Of a stretch of DNA of 55,045 nt, positions 44,021 through 53,206 are shown one piece after another. The notes below the pieces were generated by a model. The model was not told the DNA's origin, did no database searches, and saw only the letters and a list, made by a program, of their open reading frames with translations. Origin of the DNA: an uncultured Bacteroidales bacterium. GTDB taxonomy: Bacteria; Bacteroidota; Bacteroidia; Bacteroidales; ML635J-15. The position numbers and the translations under genes were made by a program. The stretch's first letter is position 1; the number at the start of each line of letters is the position of its first letter. Location of the stretch: the NCBI GenBank assembly GCA_937982115.1, contig CALJNE010000009.1, forward strand, positions 88,582 to 143,626. Direction: 5' to 3'.

Positions 44021-47000
44021 TTAATCCATGAAACTAAAATCTTTTCTGTGAGCTAAACGTCTTTTGCGGCGTGTTCCACTTCGTTCAAACACTGCGTAAG
44101 CCACAGGAACAACAATTAAAGTAAGGAATGTAGAAAATATCAAACCACCAATAACAGAAATTCCCATAGGAGACCAAATTTCCGAACCTTCACCGCTACT
44201 TAAAGCCAGAGGCAACATGCCAAGTCCGGTTGTAAGAGCTGTCATAAGCACAGGGCGCAATCTTGATTTTCCGCTTATTGCAATTGCTTCGCATAAATTA
44301 TATCCTCTATCTCGCATAAGGTTGATATAATCCACCAACACAATGGCATTTTTTACTACAATACCAATCAATAACACTGCTCCCAAAGCCGAAATTATGT
44401 TCAAATTTGTTCCTGTTAACCAAAGAGCAATTACAACACCCGAAAATGAAAACGGTATTGAGAACATAATAATCAAAGGTATCTTGAATGATTCGAACTG
44501 AGAAGCCATTACAATATAAACCAACAGAATTGACAATAAGAGCAATAATCCCAAATCCATAAATGAATCCTGCATATCCTTATATGCTCCGCCAATTTCA
44601 ACCAACACACCTTGAGGCTTTGGAATATCATTCATTACTTTTTCTATTTCACCGGCTAAAGTTCCCAAAGAAACCCCTTGCGGTACGGCAGAAACTTTAA
44701 CAATACGTTCACGACGCTTGTGTTCTATTGTAGGAGGAAGCCAGGTTTCCTGTACTACACCAATATCTCCCAAACAAACTTTGAGTCCTTGAGAATTTTG
44801 AACAACAATATTCTCTATATCAGAAATTGAGCTTCTGTATTTTTCGTCAAGTCTAACTACAATATTATATTCTTCACCTGATTCACGGAATTTTGTTGCT
44901 GTTAAACCTGTAACTCTATTTCTAAGAGCTAAAGAAACACTTGCTACATTTAGCCCGTAAATAGCCATTTTTTCTCTGTCGGGGACAAATTCGAGTTCAG
45001 GCTTCATCTCGGCTCTTGATATTTGCACATCTCTGGCAGAAGGGATTTTCTTTATTGCATCTGCTAATTGAGCTGCATAAATGTTAGTAGTATCAAAATC
45101 ATATCCGTAAATTTCGATTACCACTGAATTATCCCCTCCTCCCATCTGAAATCCTTGAGAATATGTTATTTTATAATTTTTTATTTCCGGAATTTGGGCA
45201 AGATCTTTCCTGAATTCATCACCAATATCCCAGCAAGTTCTATTACGAGCGGATTTGGGTTCAAGACGCATAATAATATTGATAATATTCGATCCGGATG
45301 TTCCGAAAATTGAGGAAATACTTCCCGTATCATCAGAACCGGAAGATACCGACAATAAAGTTACTTCTGGATATTTTTCTTTTATAATTTTTTCCAAAAG
45401 TCTCGCTACTTTTTTAGTTTCTTCAACTCGAATACCAGTTTGCAACTCTATCGTTGCACTAACTCTACTTTGATCGGAATCAGGCATAAATTCTGTTCCT
45501 ACTTGAGTTATCAGTAGCATACTCGATCCAAATATCAAGAACGAAACTAATAATGCAGAAACTTTATGCCTCAAAACATAACGTATTGACCTTTCGTAAA
45601 AATTATCTAATTTTTCTAAGAATTTTTGAATGGTATTATCCCAGCTTAATTTACTCTTACGTGGCGGTAACAATTTTAACATTTTTGAGCTCAACATTGG
45701 AGTTAAAGATATAGCAGCCAAAGTAGATGTAGTAACGGTTATAGTTACAATCCATCCCAATTGTTTAAACAATACTCCCGTTAAACCGGAAACTAAAGTA
45801 AGAGGGAAAAATACGGCAACAACAACCAGAGTAGTTACAATTACAGCCAACCAAACCTCATTTGTAGCATAAATAGCTGCTTCACGCGGTGTTGCACCTC
45901 TTTCTATGTGCTTGGTGATATTTTCCAAAACGACTATTGCGTCGTCAACCACCATACCAATTGCAATAGAGAGTGAAGTCAAAGAAATAATGTTTATTGA
46001 GCCTCCTGATATTCCAAGGAATATGAACGCCACAATCAAGGAAATAGGTATTGTTAAAATTATTATAAAAGTTGCTCGCCATCTTCCAAGGAAAAACAAA
46101 ACAACCAGAATTACAAACAGAAAGGCGTACATTAAAGTCTCTGTGAGATTATTAATTGAATTTGAAATAAAATCGGAAGAGTCAAAAATAGTTTCAATTT
46201 TAACATCGGGAGGAAGAGTTGGCTTTATCTTTTCGATTTCGGCTTGAACAGACTTCGCTACTTTAACCGTATTACCGCCTGATTGTTTTTGAACAAACAT
46301 TCGCACTCCGGTTTTCCCGTTAAGTTTTTCATCAATATTTGACTCACGAATGGTATCGCGAACTTGTGCAATATCTTTTATTCGAATAGTTTGTCCAAAG
46401 AAATTTCCGAGTATGATATTTTGAATCTGATCGCTTGAATAAAACTCTCCCTGAATTTTTAATTGATAATCCATGTCCCCCATTTTAACATTTCCTGCAG
46501 GTAGGTTAAAGTTTTCGGCTTGTATTATGCCGCCAATCATTTCTACTGTAATGCCCATAGCTTCAGCCTTAACCGGATCAACTTCTACGTAAATTTCCCT
46601 TTTGGGAAGACCTGCCAAACCGATCTGACCTATGCCATCAATTCGGTTAAGAGGATTTATAACCTTTTCCTCCAGAATTTTTTCCAAGCCAGGATAAGAT
46701 TCTTCTGCGGTAACAGCATAAAATACTATTGGCATCAAACTCGAATTGAACTTAAAGATCTGAGGATTATCAGCACCTTCGGGCAACCGTTGTTTAACAA
46801 ATTCCAGAGCATTTCTGATGTCGTTTGCTGCCTCATCGAGATTTGTTCCCCATTGGAACTCAAGTGTAACAACAGATATATTATCACGAGATACTGAGGT
46901 AATTTGCTTAAGATTACTTAAAGTATTTAATTGATCTTCGACAATTTTGGTAATGTTTTTTTCTATTTCACCGGAGTTAGCTCCACGATAAACTGTTAAT

Positions 47001-47140
47001 ACTGTAATTGCCGGTAGTTCAATTTCCGGATACAAATCAACCGGAAGCTTGGTTAAAGAATACAACCCGAACACAATGATGGCAGTAAATACCATCAATG
47101 TTGTAATAGGTTTTTTTACGGCACTTCTATATATACTCAT
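44021..47140 (-). CDS. RND efflux pump inner-membrane transporter
   Basis: A 1039-residue HAE-type RND permease that uses the proton gradient to expel drugs, bile salts or other toxic compounds from the periplasm. It has the N-terminal helix (KPITTLMVFTAIIVFGLYS), large periplasmic domains after helices 1 and 7, and the proton-relay aspartate pair in helix 4 (IAIGMVVDDAIVVLEN, near residues 401-402). The C-terminal RLRPVLMTALTTGLGMLPLA is the other strong signature. Full length. Lies between the adaptor and PII-like genes of the operon. The substrate is unknown; heavy-metal pumps carry different helix-4 motifs. Confidence 0.94.
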   Translation of the reverse strand: MSIYRSAVKKPITTLMVFTAIIVFGLYSLTKLPVDLYPEIELPAITVLTVYRGANSGEIEKNITKIVEDQLNTLSNLKQITSVSRDNISVVTLEFQWGTNLDEAANDIRNALEFVKQRLPEGADNPQIFKFNSSLMPIVFYAVTAEESYPGLEKILEEKVINPLNRIDGIGQIGLAGLPKREIYVEVDPVKAEAMGITVEMIGGIIQAENFNLPAGNVKMGDMDYQLKIQGEFYSSDQIQNIILGNFFGQTIRIKDIAQVRDTIRESNIDEKLNGKTGVRMFVQKQSGGNTVKVAKSVQAEIEKIKPTLPPDVKIETIFDSSDFISNSINNLTETLMYAFLFVILVVLFFLGRWRATFIIILTIPISLIVAFIFLGISGGSINIISLTSLSIAIGMVVDDAIVVLENITKHIERGATPREAAIYATNEVWLAVIVTTLVVVAVFFPLTLVSGLTGVLFKQLGWIVTITVTTSTLAAISLTPMLSSKMLKLLPPRKSKLSWDNTIQKFLEKLDNFYERSIRYVLRHKVSALLVSFLIFGSSMLLITQVGTEFMPDSDQSRVSATIELQTGIRVEETKKVARLLEKIIKEKYPEVTLLSVSSGSDDTGSISSIFGTSGSNIINIIMRLEPKSARNRTCWDIGDEFRKDLAQIPEIKNYKITYSQGFQMGGGDNSVVIEIYGYDFDTTNIYAAQLADAIKKIPSARDVQISRAEMKPELEFVPDREKMAIYGLNVASVSLALRNRVTGLTATKFRESGEEYNIVVRLDEKYRSSISDIENIVVQNSQGLKVCLGDIGVVQETWLPPTIEHKRRERIVKVSAVPQGVSLGTLAGEIEKVMNDIPKPQGVLVEIGGAYKDMQDSFMDLGLLLLLSILLVYIVMASQFESFKIPLIIMFSIPFSFSGVVIALWLTGTNLNIISALGAVLLIGIVVKNAIVLVDYINLMRDRGYNLCEAIAISGKSRLRPVLMTALTTGLGMLPLALSSGEGSEIWSPMGISVIGGLIFSTFLTLIVVPVAYAVFERSGTRRKRRLAHRKDFSFMD

Positions 47141-47154
47141 GGCTAAAAATTTTA

Positions 47155-48222
47155 TTATTCAACAACCTTGATTTTTGCTCCGTCAACAAGCCCGACATGA
47201 CCGGTTACAACAAGTTCATCTCCGACTTTTATTAAATCCGAAATAATTTCAATTTTATCGTCAAAGCGTTTTCCGACTTTAACTTCGATACGTCTGGCTG
47301 TACCGGCATTATTCACAAATACATATCTAATGTTTGTTCCCATTTGCTGCAATACTGCCGAAGCAGGTACAACTATTGCATTTTCTTTTGCAAATTCAAA
47401 ATTTGCTCTCGCATACATTCCCGGACGCAAAAGTTCCTCTCTGTTCGGAACTTCGATTTCAACATTAAAAGTCTTTGTCTGGGCGTTAATAGTAGGATAA
47501 ACCAATTTAATAGTTCCTACAAATTCTTTATCCGGATAAATATCTGATTTAATCTTAACAGGCATACCTTTTTTCACAACAGGATAATATCTCTCCGAAA
47601 CGGAAATAACTGCCTTTAAAGGATTGATTTGCTGTATAACTAATATTGCAGGTTTTCCGGCTTGATTATTAGGAGCTCCTGTATATAATTCCCCGTTTTC
47701 AAAGAATTTTGCAGTAACAACACCACTAAAGGGGGCTGTCAGTTTTGTATTAGACTTCAGAAGCTCCACATTTGCTTGAGTTACTTGTAACTGTGTATTA
47801 AACTGATCATATTGTTGTTTACTTATACCTCCGTACAGAATTAAAGTATCGAAACGTGCTTTGTCTTTTTCCAGGCTATTTAATTGAATTATTGCATTAT
47901 TTAATTGCGTTGGATCCATTTCGATTAGTAATTGGCCTGCAGCAACTTTATCACCTACGTAGGCATTTACTCTAATAATTCGTCCCGGTGTTGAAGGAGC
48001 TAAATAAACTTCCTGATTAGGTAATAAATTTGCAGGATAATCTATCTCTCTGCCTATTTCCTGTTCAGAAATTTTTAATACTTTGACAGTTTTTACATTT
48101 TCTTTTGATGATTCGTCAGCTTTGGTTTTAGCATCGGAATTTTTTCCGCAGGAATAGAATAGTATCAAAGCTGATATTCCTATTAAAACTAAATTTAATC
48201 TTCCGGTTTTCATAACTTTCAT
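47155..48222 (-). CDS. RND efflux periplasmic adaptor lipoprotein (MFP)
   Basis: A 355-residue membrane-fusion protein linking the RND pump to the outer-membrane channel. The signal peptide ends in a lipobox (ILFYSC, Cys25), so it is lipid-anchored. Then come the lipoyl half-motifs (PGRIIRVNAYVGDKVAAGQLL and LTAPFSGVVTAKFFENGELY), a short coiled-coil hairpin between them, a beta-barrel domain and the membrane-proximal domain with VGKRFDDKIEI. The hairpin is short compared with AcrA. Second structural gene of the operon. Confidence 0.93.
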   Translation of the reverse strand: MKVMKTGRLNLVLIGISALILFYSCGKNSDAKTKADESSKENVKTVKVLKISEQEIGREIDYPANLLPNQEVYLAPSTPGRIIRVNAYVGDKVAAGQLLIEMDPTQLNNAIIQLNSLEKDKARFDTLILYGGISKQQYDQFNTQLQVTQANVELLKSNTKLTAPFSGVVTAKFFENGELYTGAPNNQAGKPAILVIQQINPLKAVISVSERYYPVVKKGMPVKIKSDIYPDKEFVGTIKLVYPTINAQTKTFNVEIEVPNREELLRPGMYARANFEFAKENAIVVPASAVLQQMGTNIRYVFVNNAGTARRIEVKVGKRFDDKIEIISDLIKVGDELVVTGHVGLVDGAKIKVVE

Positions 48223-48233
48223 TTTTATAATGT

Positions 48234-49613
48234 TTATATTTTATTTAACAATTTATCGAATTTAAGTTTTGCTTGTAAAAGCTCCATAGCAGCCGAAATA
48301 TAAGAACTCTGAGCCTGTAGCAACGAGGCATTTGCTTGAGTCAGTTGAAACCCTGTAGCTACTCCCTGACTGAATTTGAATTCGGTTTTATCATATACTC
48401 TTTGAGCAAGCTCCAAATTTTTCTTTTGATTTTCGAATTGTTCAAGAGCTGATTTCAAATTGTATCTTAATTGTTTTTCCTGCATTTTAAGCTGATCTTT
48501 AAAAATATCTTTGTTATTCTGGAATTGATAATATTCTAATTTCCTTTGTTCAAGTTTAGATTGTCTCAATCCGCTGGAAAATATAGGAACTGACATGCTG
48601 AAAGCAACTAAATTTACAGGTGTCATATCAAAATCTGTTTTTACAATTTTGATATTTCTATTATATACAGCCGCAATTGTTGGAGCGAATGACCATCTTT
48701 CGAGATCAACCATTTTTCGAGTAAGTTCTTCTTGTTTTTCGAGCATTTGCATAGTGATATTCTGAGATATCTCGAATTGCTCAACGATTAATCCACTTAT
48801 ATCAATATTGTTAATTATATTATCAAAATCTTCTGTCAATTCAATATCAATATCCTCGTCAATCCCTAATTGAAATTTTAAAATATTTTTATTTAATTCT
48901 GAATTTCTCAGCAAGTTATTTTTTGTAGTTTCGAGAGCAAGAATACTCATTTGTAATTGTTCAAGGTCAGTATCTTCAATCATTCCGGCTTTAAATAAGG
49001 CTTCGGTCTTTACCTGAGTTTGTTTCAGGTTTTGAATATTTGCTTCAATAAGTTCTATTGATTTGTTTGTTAAAAGTCCTAAATAATAGATTGAAATTAC
49101 CGATTCACGCACATCTATCTCAGACTTAACGACGTTCATATCGGCGAGCATTTGACCTATTTTTGCAAATTGAATTCCCGTTATGTATTGCCCGCTGAAT
49201 ATTAACTGAGTTGCCTGAACTTTGGCAGTAGAAGAATTTTTCATTTTAATCGTTGTTGGACCGCTCCCCATTGTTTGTTGTAAAAAAGACAATATTTGAA
49301 AATCGCCTTCATCTAATTTTGTAAAATCAATATTTGGGGTATTGTTTCCTCCTCCAAAAGAAAACTCAATTTCATAATTAAAGAAATTTGTATAATCCAT
49401 AGAGCCAGAAACTTGCGGCAAACCTTGTGCAACGGACTGACGTAATTTCTGCTTGGAAATAGCTACATCGGTGCGGACATTTTTTAAACTCTTATTATGT
49501 TCTAGAGCGTACTGTTGAGCTTGCTGCAAATTCAATCCCAAAACATTTCTTTCCTGAGAAATTGAATATCCGCTGATTAACAAAAATATCAATAAAAATC
49601 TCAATCCTCTCAT
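48234..49613 (-). CDS. TolC-family outer-membrane efflux channel
   Basis: A 459-residue outer-membrane factor forming the exit duct of the pump. After a signal peptide (1-19) it shows the two OEP repeats: NLQQAQQYALEHNKSLKN at the start of the first helical hairpin and FKFSQGVATGFQLTQANASLLQAQ in the second, the latter being the strongest family mark. Usual length. Follows tetR by four bases and precedes the adaptor by 11. Confidence 0.93.
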   Translation of the reverse strand: MRGLRFLLIFLLISGYSISQERNVLGLNLQQAQQYALEHNKSLKNVRTDVAISKQKLRQSVAQGLPQVSGSMDYTNFFNYEIEFSFGGGNNTPNIDFTKLDEGDFQILSFLQQTMGSGPTTIKMKNSSTAKVQATQLIFSGQYITGIQFAKIGQMLADMNVVKSEIDVRESVISIYYLGLLTNKSIELIEANIQNLKQTQVKTEALFKAGMIEDTDLEQLQMSILALETTKNNLLRNSELNKNILKFQLGIDEDIDIELTEDFDNIINNIDISGLIVEQFEISQNITMQMLEKQEELTRKMVDLERWSFAPTIAAVYNRNIKIVKTDFDMTPVNLVAFSMSVPIFSSGLRQSKLEQRKLEYYQFQNNKDIFKDQLKMQEKQLRYNLKSALEQFENQKKNLELAQRVYDKTEFKFSQGVATGFQLTQANASLLQAQSSYISAAMELLQAKLKFDKLLNKI

Positions 49614-49617
49614 AACT

Positions 49618-50223
49618 TTACTTTTGATTGTTATTACTAAAATATTTTTCTACTAAAATTCTTCCCTTTTCAGTTGATACTCCAATTATAAACGGAATAA
49701 AAACTGTTTTCAAAATTTCATCATTATCATAAACTTTTAAATCATCATCGTGAATAATATCAATCAACTTGTGAATGATAATATTCAATAAATCAATGTT
49801 TATATCAGTTCTTATGATTCCTTCTTGTTTTCCTTTTTCAAATAAAGTACGAGTAAGTTCATAATCTTTTAAATCCCCGTTTTGATGAAATTTATTGTAA
49901 ATCGAAAAATGATATTTCTTTAAGTCCTCGAAAAATAATGGATTTATTTTAGCAAAAAGCTCATGATTAAATTTAGCTATTTTATAAATTGCCTCAATTA
50001 TATTAGAGCTTTCGCTTATTATATTCTGACACATCTTACGATGTTCTTTTGTGCCTTCGATGATTGCCTGATAAACAAGATCATCTTTGTCTTGAAAAAT
50101 TTCGTACAATGTTCGTTTCGAAACTCCAAGTTCAGAAGCAATATAATCCATTGTTATGCTTCTGATACCATATTTCGAGAACATCATCCCGGCCTCTTTC
50201 AATATGTGTTGTTTAAGTTCCAT
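49618..50223 (-). CDS. TetR/AcrR-family regulator of the efflux operon
   Basis: A 201-residue regulator with an N-terminal TetR helix-turn-helix (ILKEAGMMFSKYGIRSITMD, then IASELGVSKRTLYEIFQDK) and an all-helical ligand domain. Start ATG 50223 is used: the longer reading from TTG 50235 would place the start codon inside the promoter's -7 element. It is the first gene of the operon, so it probably represses itself and the pump until a ligand binds. Ligand unknown. Confidence 0.9.
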   Translation of the reverse strand: MELKQHILKEAGMMFSKYGIRSITMDYIASELGVSKRTLYEIFQDKDDLVYQAIIEGTKEHRKMCQNIISESSNIIEAIYKIAKFNHELFAKINPLFFEDLKKYHFSIYNKFHQNGDLKDYELTRTLFEKGKQEGIIRTDINIDLLNIIIHKLIDIIHDDDLKVYDNDEILKTVFIPFIIGVSTEKGRILVEKYFSNNNQK

Positions 50224-50232
50224 TTTTTCTTG

Positions 50233-50262
50233 CAAAACTATAAAACTTTTTCCGTTTTCAAA
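50233..50262 (-). promoter_or_regulatory. Promoter of the tetR-efflux operon
   Basis: Minus strand: TTTG (50262-50259), 18 nt, TAGTTTTG (50240-50233). Both elements fit. The expected transcription start is only about five bases before ATG 50223, so the leader is nearly absent and any TetR operator must overlap or flank these elements. Confidence 0.7.
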
Positions 50263-50390
50263 GTTTTTTATTTTCCATTAACAAATTATTAATCATTTTG
50301 TTTTATTCAATGCGAAAATAAATTGAAGGATTTTTTAGGAAAAATCAAAATCGGTGAAAAGGATAAATTACAGGATGAATAAAAGAAAAA

Positions 50391-50423
50391 CGGCGTTAAA
50401 GCAAAAAAAACTTTAACGCCGTA
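50391..50423 (-). terminator. Terminator of sppA
   Basis: A perfect 12-bp stem (ACGGCGTTAAAG and complement) with a nine-base loop, followed on the minus strand by TTTTTCTTTT. It lies 26 bp after the sppA stop. The rest of the 213-bp gap to tetR holds only the tetR promoter and A/T-rich DNA. Confidence 0.88.
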
Positions 50424-50448
50424 AGAGTATTTTTAAAACATAAATAAA

Positions 50449-52218
50449 CTATTGAATATCAATTACATATTCCATTCTTGCCTGAATACCTGTCATTTTT
50501 TCGATATTCTGTAACATTTTGAACAATTTGTAATTTTTCCCTAGAGCTTTATTCATAGCTTGTTCGGATGCATTTTCGGAAAAATCGGTTAAAAATTTCT
50601 GGAAGAAATCTTGTTTTTCGGGATATTCTTTTATTTTATAATCCTCAAGTTTTGCAAGTTCTGCAGCTTTTTTGACTGCATCGTTAAGTCCGCCTATTTG
50701 GTCAACTAGTCCGATCTCAATTGCATTCAGCCCACTCCAAACTCTACCCTGACCTATTGAATCAACTTGAGCTTTAGTTAAACCTCTACCGTCAGCTACA
50801 CGAGTAATAAACAAATCATAAAAGTTTTCGATTTGTAACTGAATAATAGCACGTTCATTTTCGTTAAAAGGACGAACAATAGTTCCGAAATCGGAATATT
50901 TATTTGTACCAACACCGTCGTAGGTAATGCCGAGTTTTTCGTTCATAAGCTTTTGAAAATTAGGTATCAAGCCGAATACTCCAATAGATCCGGTGATTGT
51001 GTTTGGAAGGGCAAAAATATATGAAGCCGGACAAGAAATATAGTATCCCCCCGAAGCAGCTAAATTTCCCATTGAAACAACAACAGGTTTCTTTTCATTT
51101 GTAAGTTTAACTTCTCTCCAGATAATTTCACTTGCCAGTCCCGAACCGCCGGGAGAATTTACTCTCAGAACAACAGCTTTAATATCATCATTTTCTCTAA
51201 CTTTACGAATTTGTTCTGCCATCCAATCACCGCCAATACTACCTTCTTGCTCGCTACCATCAACAATGTCGCCTTCTGCAAAAATCACGGCTATCAAATT
51301 TTTTGAAGTATTTTTATTTTTAACTTCAACTTTTGCTTTACTATACTTATTAATAGTAATAAACATTTCATCCTTGTCGTCGTTTCCGGACATTTCAGTG
51401 AGGACTTGTAGAAACTCATCGTAATAAATCAGGCTGTCAACAAAACCGTATTTTAGAGCACTTTCGGCAGTCATAACCAGCATGCTGTCGGCAATTTCGT
51501 TTAATCTTTGAGGTGTAATATTGCGAGCCTCACCAATTTTCTTGGTAATATCATTCCAGATACTATTTAATAAAACAGAGGTCTGCAATTTATTTGCTTC
51601 ACTCATTTTATCAGAAATAAAGGGTTCGATGGCGGATTTAAACTGTCCGTGTCTGAATATTTGTGCTTCAATCCCTAATTTTTCCAATGCTCCTTTAAAG
51701 AACATCACTTGAGAATATAATCCTTTCCATTCCATTCCGCCTTGATGAGTAAGAAAAATTTTATCGGAAACCGAAGCGAGGTAATATGCTTTCTGAGTAA
51801 GAACAGAAGTATAAGTTACGATAAATTTTCCGCTCGATTTGAAGTCTATGAGTTTGTTTCTTATTTCTTCAAGAGTTGCCAAACCTGCAGGAACAGAACT
51901 TATATCAAGGTATATTCCTTTAATTCTGTCATCTGTTTTTGCTTTTTCAATTGTTTTAAGGATATCGTTTAAACCTAAAACTTTTGTAGTTTTAAACGTT
52001 CCGAAATCCATATTGCTAAAAGGATTATCTGAGGTTTTGTCGGGAATTTCGTAGTTAAGACTTATCTTTAAAACAGAATTATCGTTTACCACAACTTCTT
52101 GCTCTCCAAAACCTGAAAGCATAACACCGAAAATTCCAAATAGAATTCCGAGAATCAAGATAAATGTTAATAAACTGCCGACTATCGTGGCCAGAGTATA
52201 TTTCCAAAATGATTTCAT
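50449..52218 (-). CDS. sppA: Signal peptide peptidase SppA (67K type)
   Basis: A membrane-bound serine protease that cuts leftover signal peptides. The 589 residues have one N-terminal membrane helix (about 8-33) and two ClpP-like repeats. The Ser-Lys dyad is present: Lys194 in GQFKSAIEPF and Ser389 in GNLAASGGYYIS, matching Lys209/Ser409 of the E. coli enzyme. Long tandem form as in E. coli, unlike the short Bacillus type. Single-gene unit with a strong terminator; an unusual repeat cluster lies upstream. Confidence 0.95.
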   Translation of the reverse strand: MKSFWKYTLATIVGSLLTFILILGILFGIFGVMLSGFGEQEVVVNDNSVLKISLNYEIPDKTSDNPFSNMDFGTFKTTKVLGLNDILKTIEKAKTDDRIKGIYLDISSVPAGLATLEEIRNKLIDFKSSGKFIVTYTSVLTQKAYYLASVSDKIFLTHQGGMEWKGLYSQVMFFKGALEKLGIEAQIFRHGQFKSAIEPFISDKMSEANKLQTSVLLNSIWNDITKKIGEARNITPQRLNEIADSMLVMTAESALKYGFVDSLIYYDEFLQVLTEMSGNDDKDEMFITINKYSKAKVEVKNKNTSKNLIAVIFAEGDIVDGSEQEGSIGGDWMAEQIRKVRENDDIKAVVLRVNSPGGSGLASEIIWREVKLTNEKKPVVVSMGNLAASGGYYISCPASYIFALPNTITGSIGVFGLIPNFQKLMNEKLGITYDGVGTNKYSDFGTIVRPFNENERAIIQLQIENFYDLFITRVADGRGLTKAQVDSIGQGRVWSGLNAIEIGLVDQIGGLNDAVKKAAELAKLEDYKIKEYPEKQDFFQKFLTDFSENASEQAMNKALGKNYKLFKMLQNIEKMTGIQARMEYVIDIQ

Positions 52219-52254
52219 AATTTATTTTTTTGGTTAATGATGTTGTAAAATTAA

Positions 52255-52280
52255 TAACTATTAGTTATGGCATTAACTAA
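52255..52280. repeat. Triple TAACTA/TAGTTA repeat upstream of sppA
   Basis: TAACTA-T-TAGTTA forms one palindrome, and TTAGTTA, six bases, TAACTAA forms a second that shares the middle arm. The cluster lies 37-62 bp before the sppA ATG, where a regulator could meet the promoter. Confidence 0.4.
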
Positions 52281-52299
52281 TTAACAGTTTATTAAGATT

Positions 52300-53130
52300 T
52301 TATTTGCAAACTTTATCATAACCAATCAAAGTTTTCTTTTTATTTTCCACAGCAGAAAGTTCTTTATCTTTTGGCAGCGAAGTTTCCCATTTTCCATACA
52401 TCGGATTTGGTAAGATTACATAGTAGAATCCAAATAAATCTTTATCATTATCAACATTTCCAAAGCCTAAATCTTCACCGCGTTTTTCGTATTCGCCGCT
52501 AAAATCGGCAAGATTATCGCCAACTAATAAAACTATATTATATTTTTCTCCAACTGCATTTCTTCTTTCAATTTTACTACTTCCTTTACTTTCATCCATA
52601 AAATATAGATTTTCATTTTTCACATCCGGGAAGCCGAGCTTTTTCATATTTCGTATTGTTCCTTCTTTTTCAGATTCAAGTCTGTTTGAAATATAAACTA
52701 CTTCAACTCCAAGAGAATTTACATAATTTACAAATTCCACGGCTCCGGGAATAGCAGTCGCACACTCTTTTTCTGACCATTCCTTCCATGATTCCGGAGT
52801 ATATGACATTTTATTTTCTATTAAATAAACTTCATAATAACTATTATCGAGAAGAGTTTCGTCCAAATCAAAAACTACAGCAGCAGGTTTATCTTTTTTT
52901 GCAGCTTTCAAGTTATTTCCAAGAGCTATTTTCGCATAATTAAAAGCCTGATAACAACATGCACGATACTCTGCAGAAGATTGAACCCATAATACTGCAT
53001 TAATTAAATAGTCGGAATTTTGTTCCTGAGTTGTTTCCTGCTTAACTACTTCTTCTTTTTTAACTTCATTTTTACAACTAACAACAAAAACAAAAGCAAG
53101 CAAAAGACTTAAATACACGAGATTTTTCAT
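52300..53130 (-). CDS. 5'-nucleotidase, lipoprotein e(P4) family
   Basis: An outer-membrane-anchored HAD-type acid phosphatase that, in Haemophilus, dephosphorylates NMN and other nucleotides during cofactor uptake. The 276 residues have a lipobox with Cys19 (FVVSC), a short charged linker, the catalytic VFDLDETLLDNSYY (nucleophile Asp in DLDET), motif II VVYISNR and motif III VGDNLADF. The segment AVLWVQSSAEYRACCYQAFN is typical of the e(P4) group. Single gene with a -7 element upstream. Confidence 0.92.
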   Translation of the reverse strand: MKNLVYLSLLLAFVFVVSCKNEVKKEEVVKQETTQEQNSDYLINAVLWVQSSAEYRACCYQAFNYAKIALGNNLKAAKKDKPAAVVFDLDETLLDNSYYEVYLIENKMSYTPESWKEWSEKECATAIPGAVEFVNYVNSLGVEVVYISNRLESEKEGTIRNMKKLGFPDVKNENLYFMDESKGSSKIERRNAVGEKYNIVLLVGDNLADFSGEYEKRGEDLGFGNVDNDKDLFGFYYVILPNPMYGKWETSLPKDKELSAVENKKKTLIGYDKVCK

Positions 53131-53153
53131 AGCTTTAAAATTTAATTTATAAA

Positions 53154-53161
53154 CAAATTTA
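53154..53161 (-). promoter_or_regulatory. -7 element for the e(P4)-type gene
   Basis: Minus strand TAAATTTG, an exact match, 23 bp before the ATG; the -33 region is a T-tract without a clear TTG. Confidence 0.45.
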
Positions 53162-53206
53162 TATGAAACAAAGGTAAAAAAATAAATGGTAAATTACACA
53201 AAAAGC

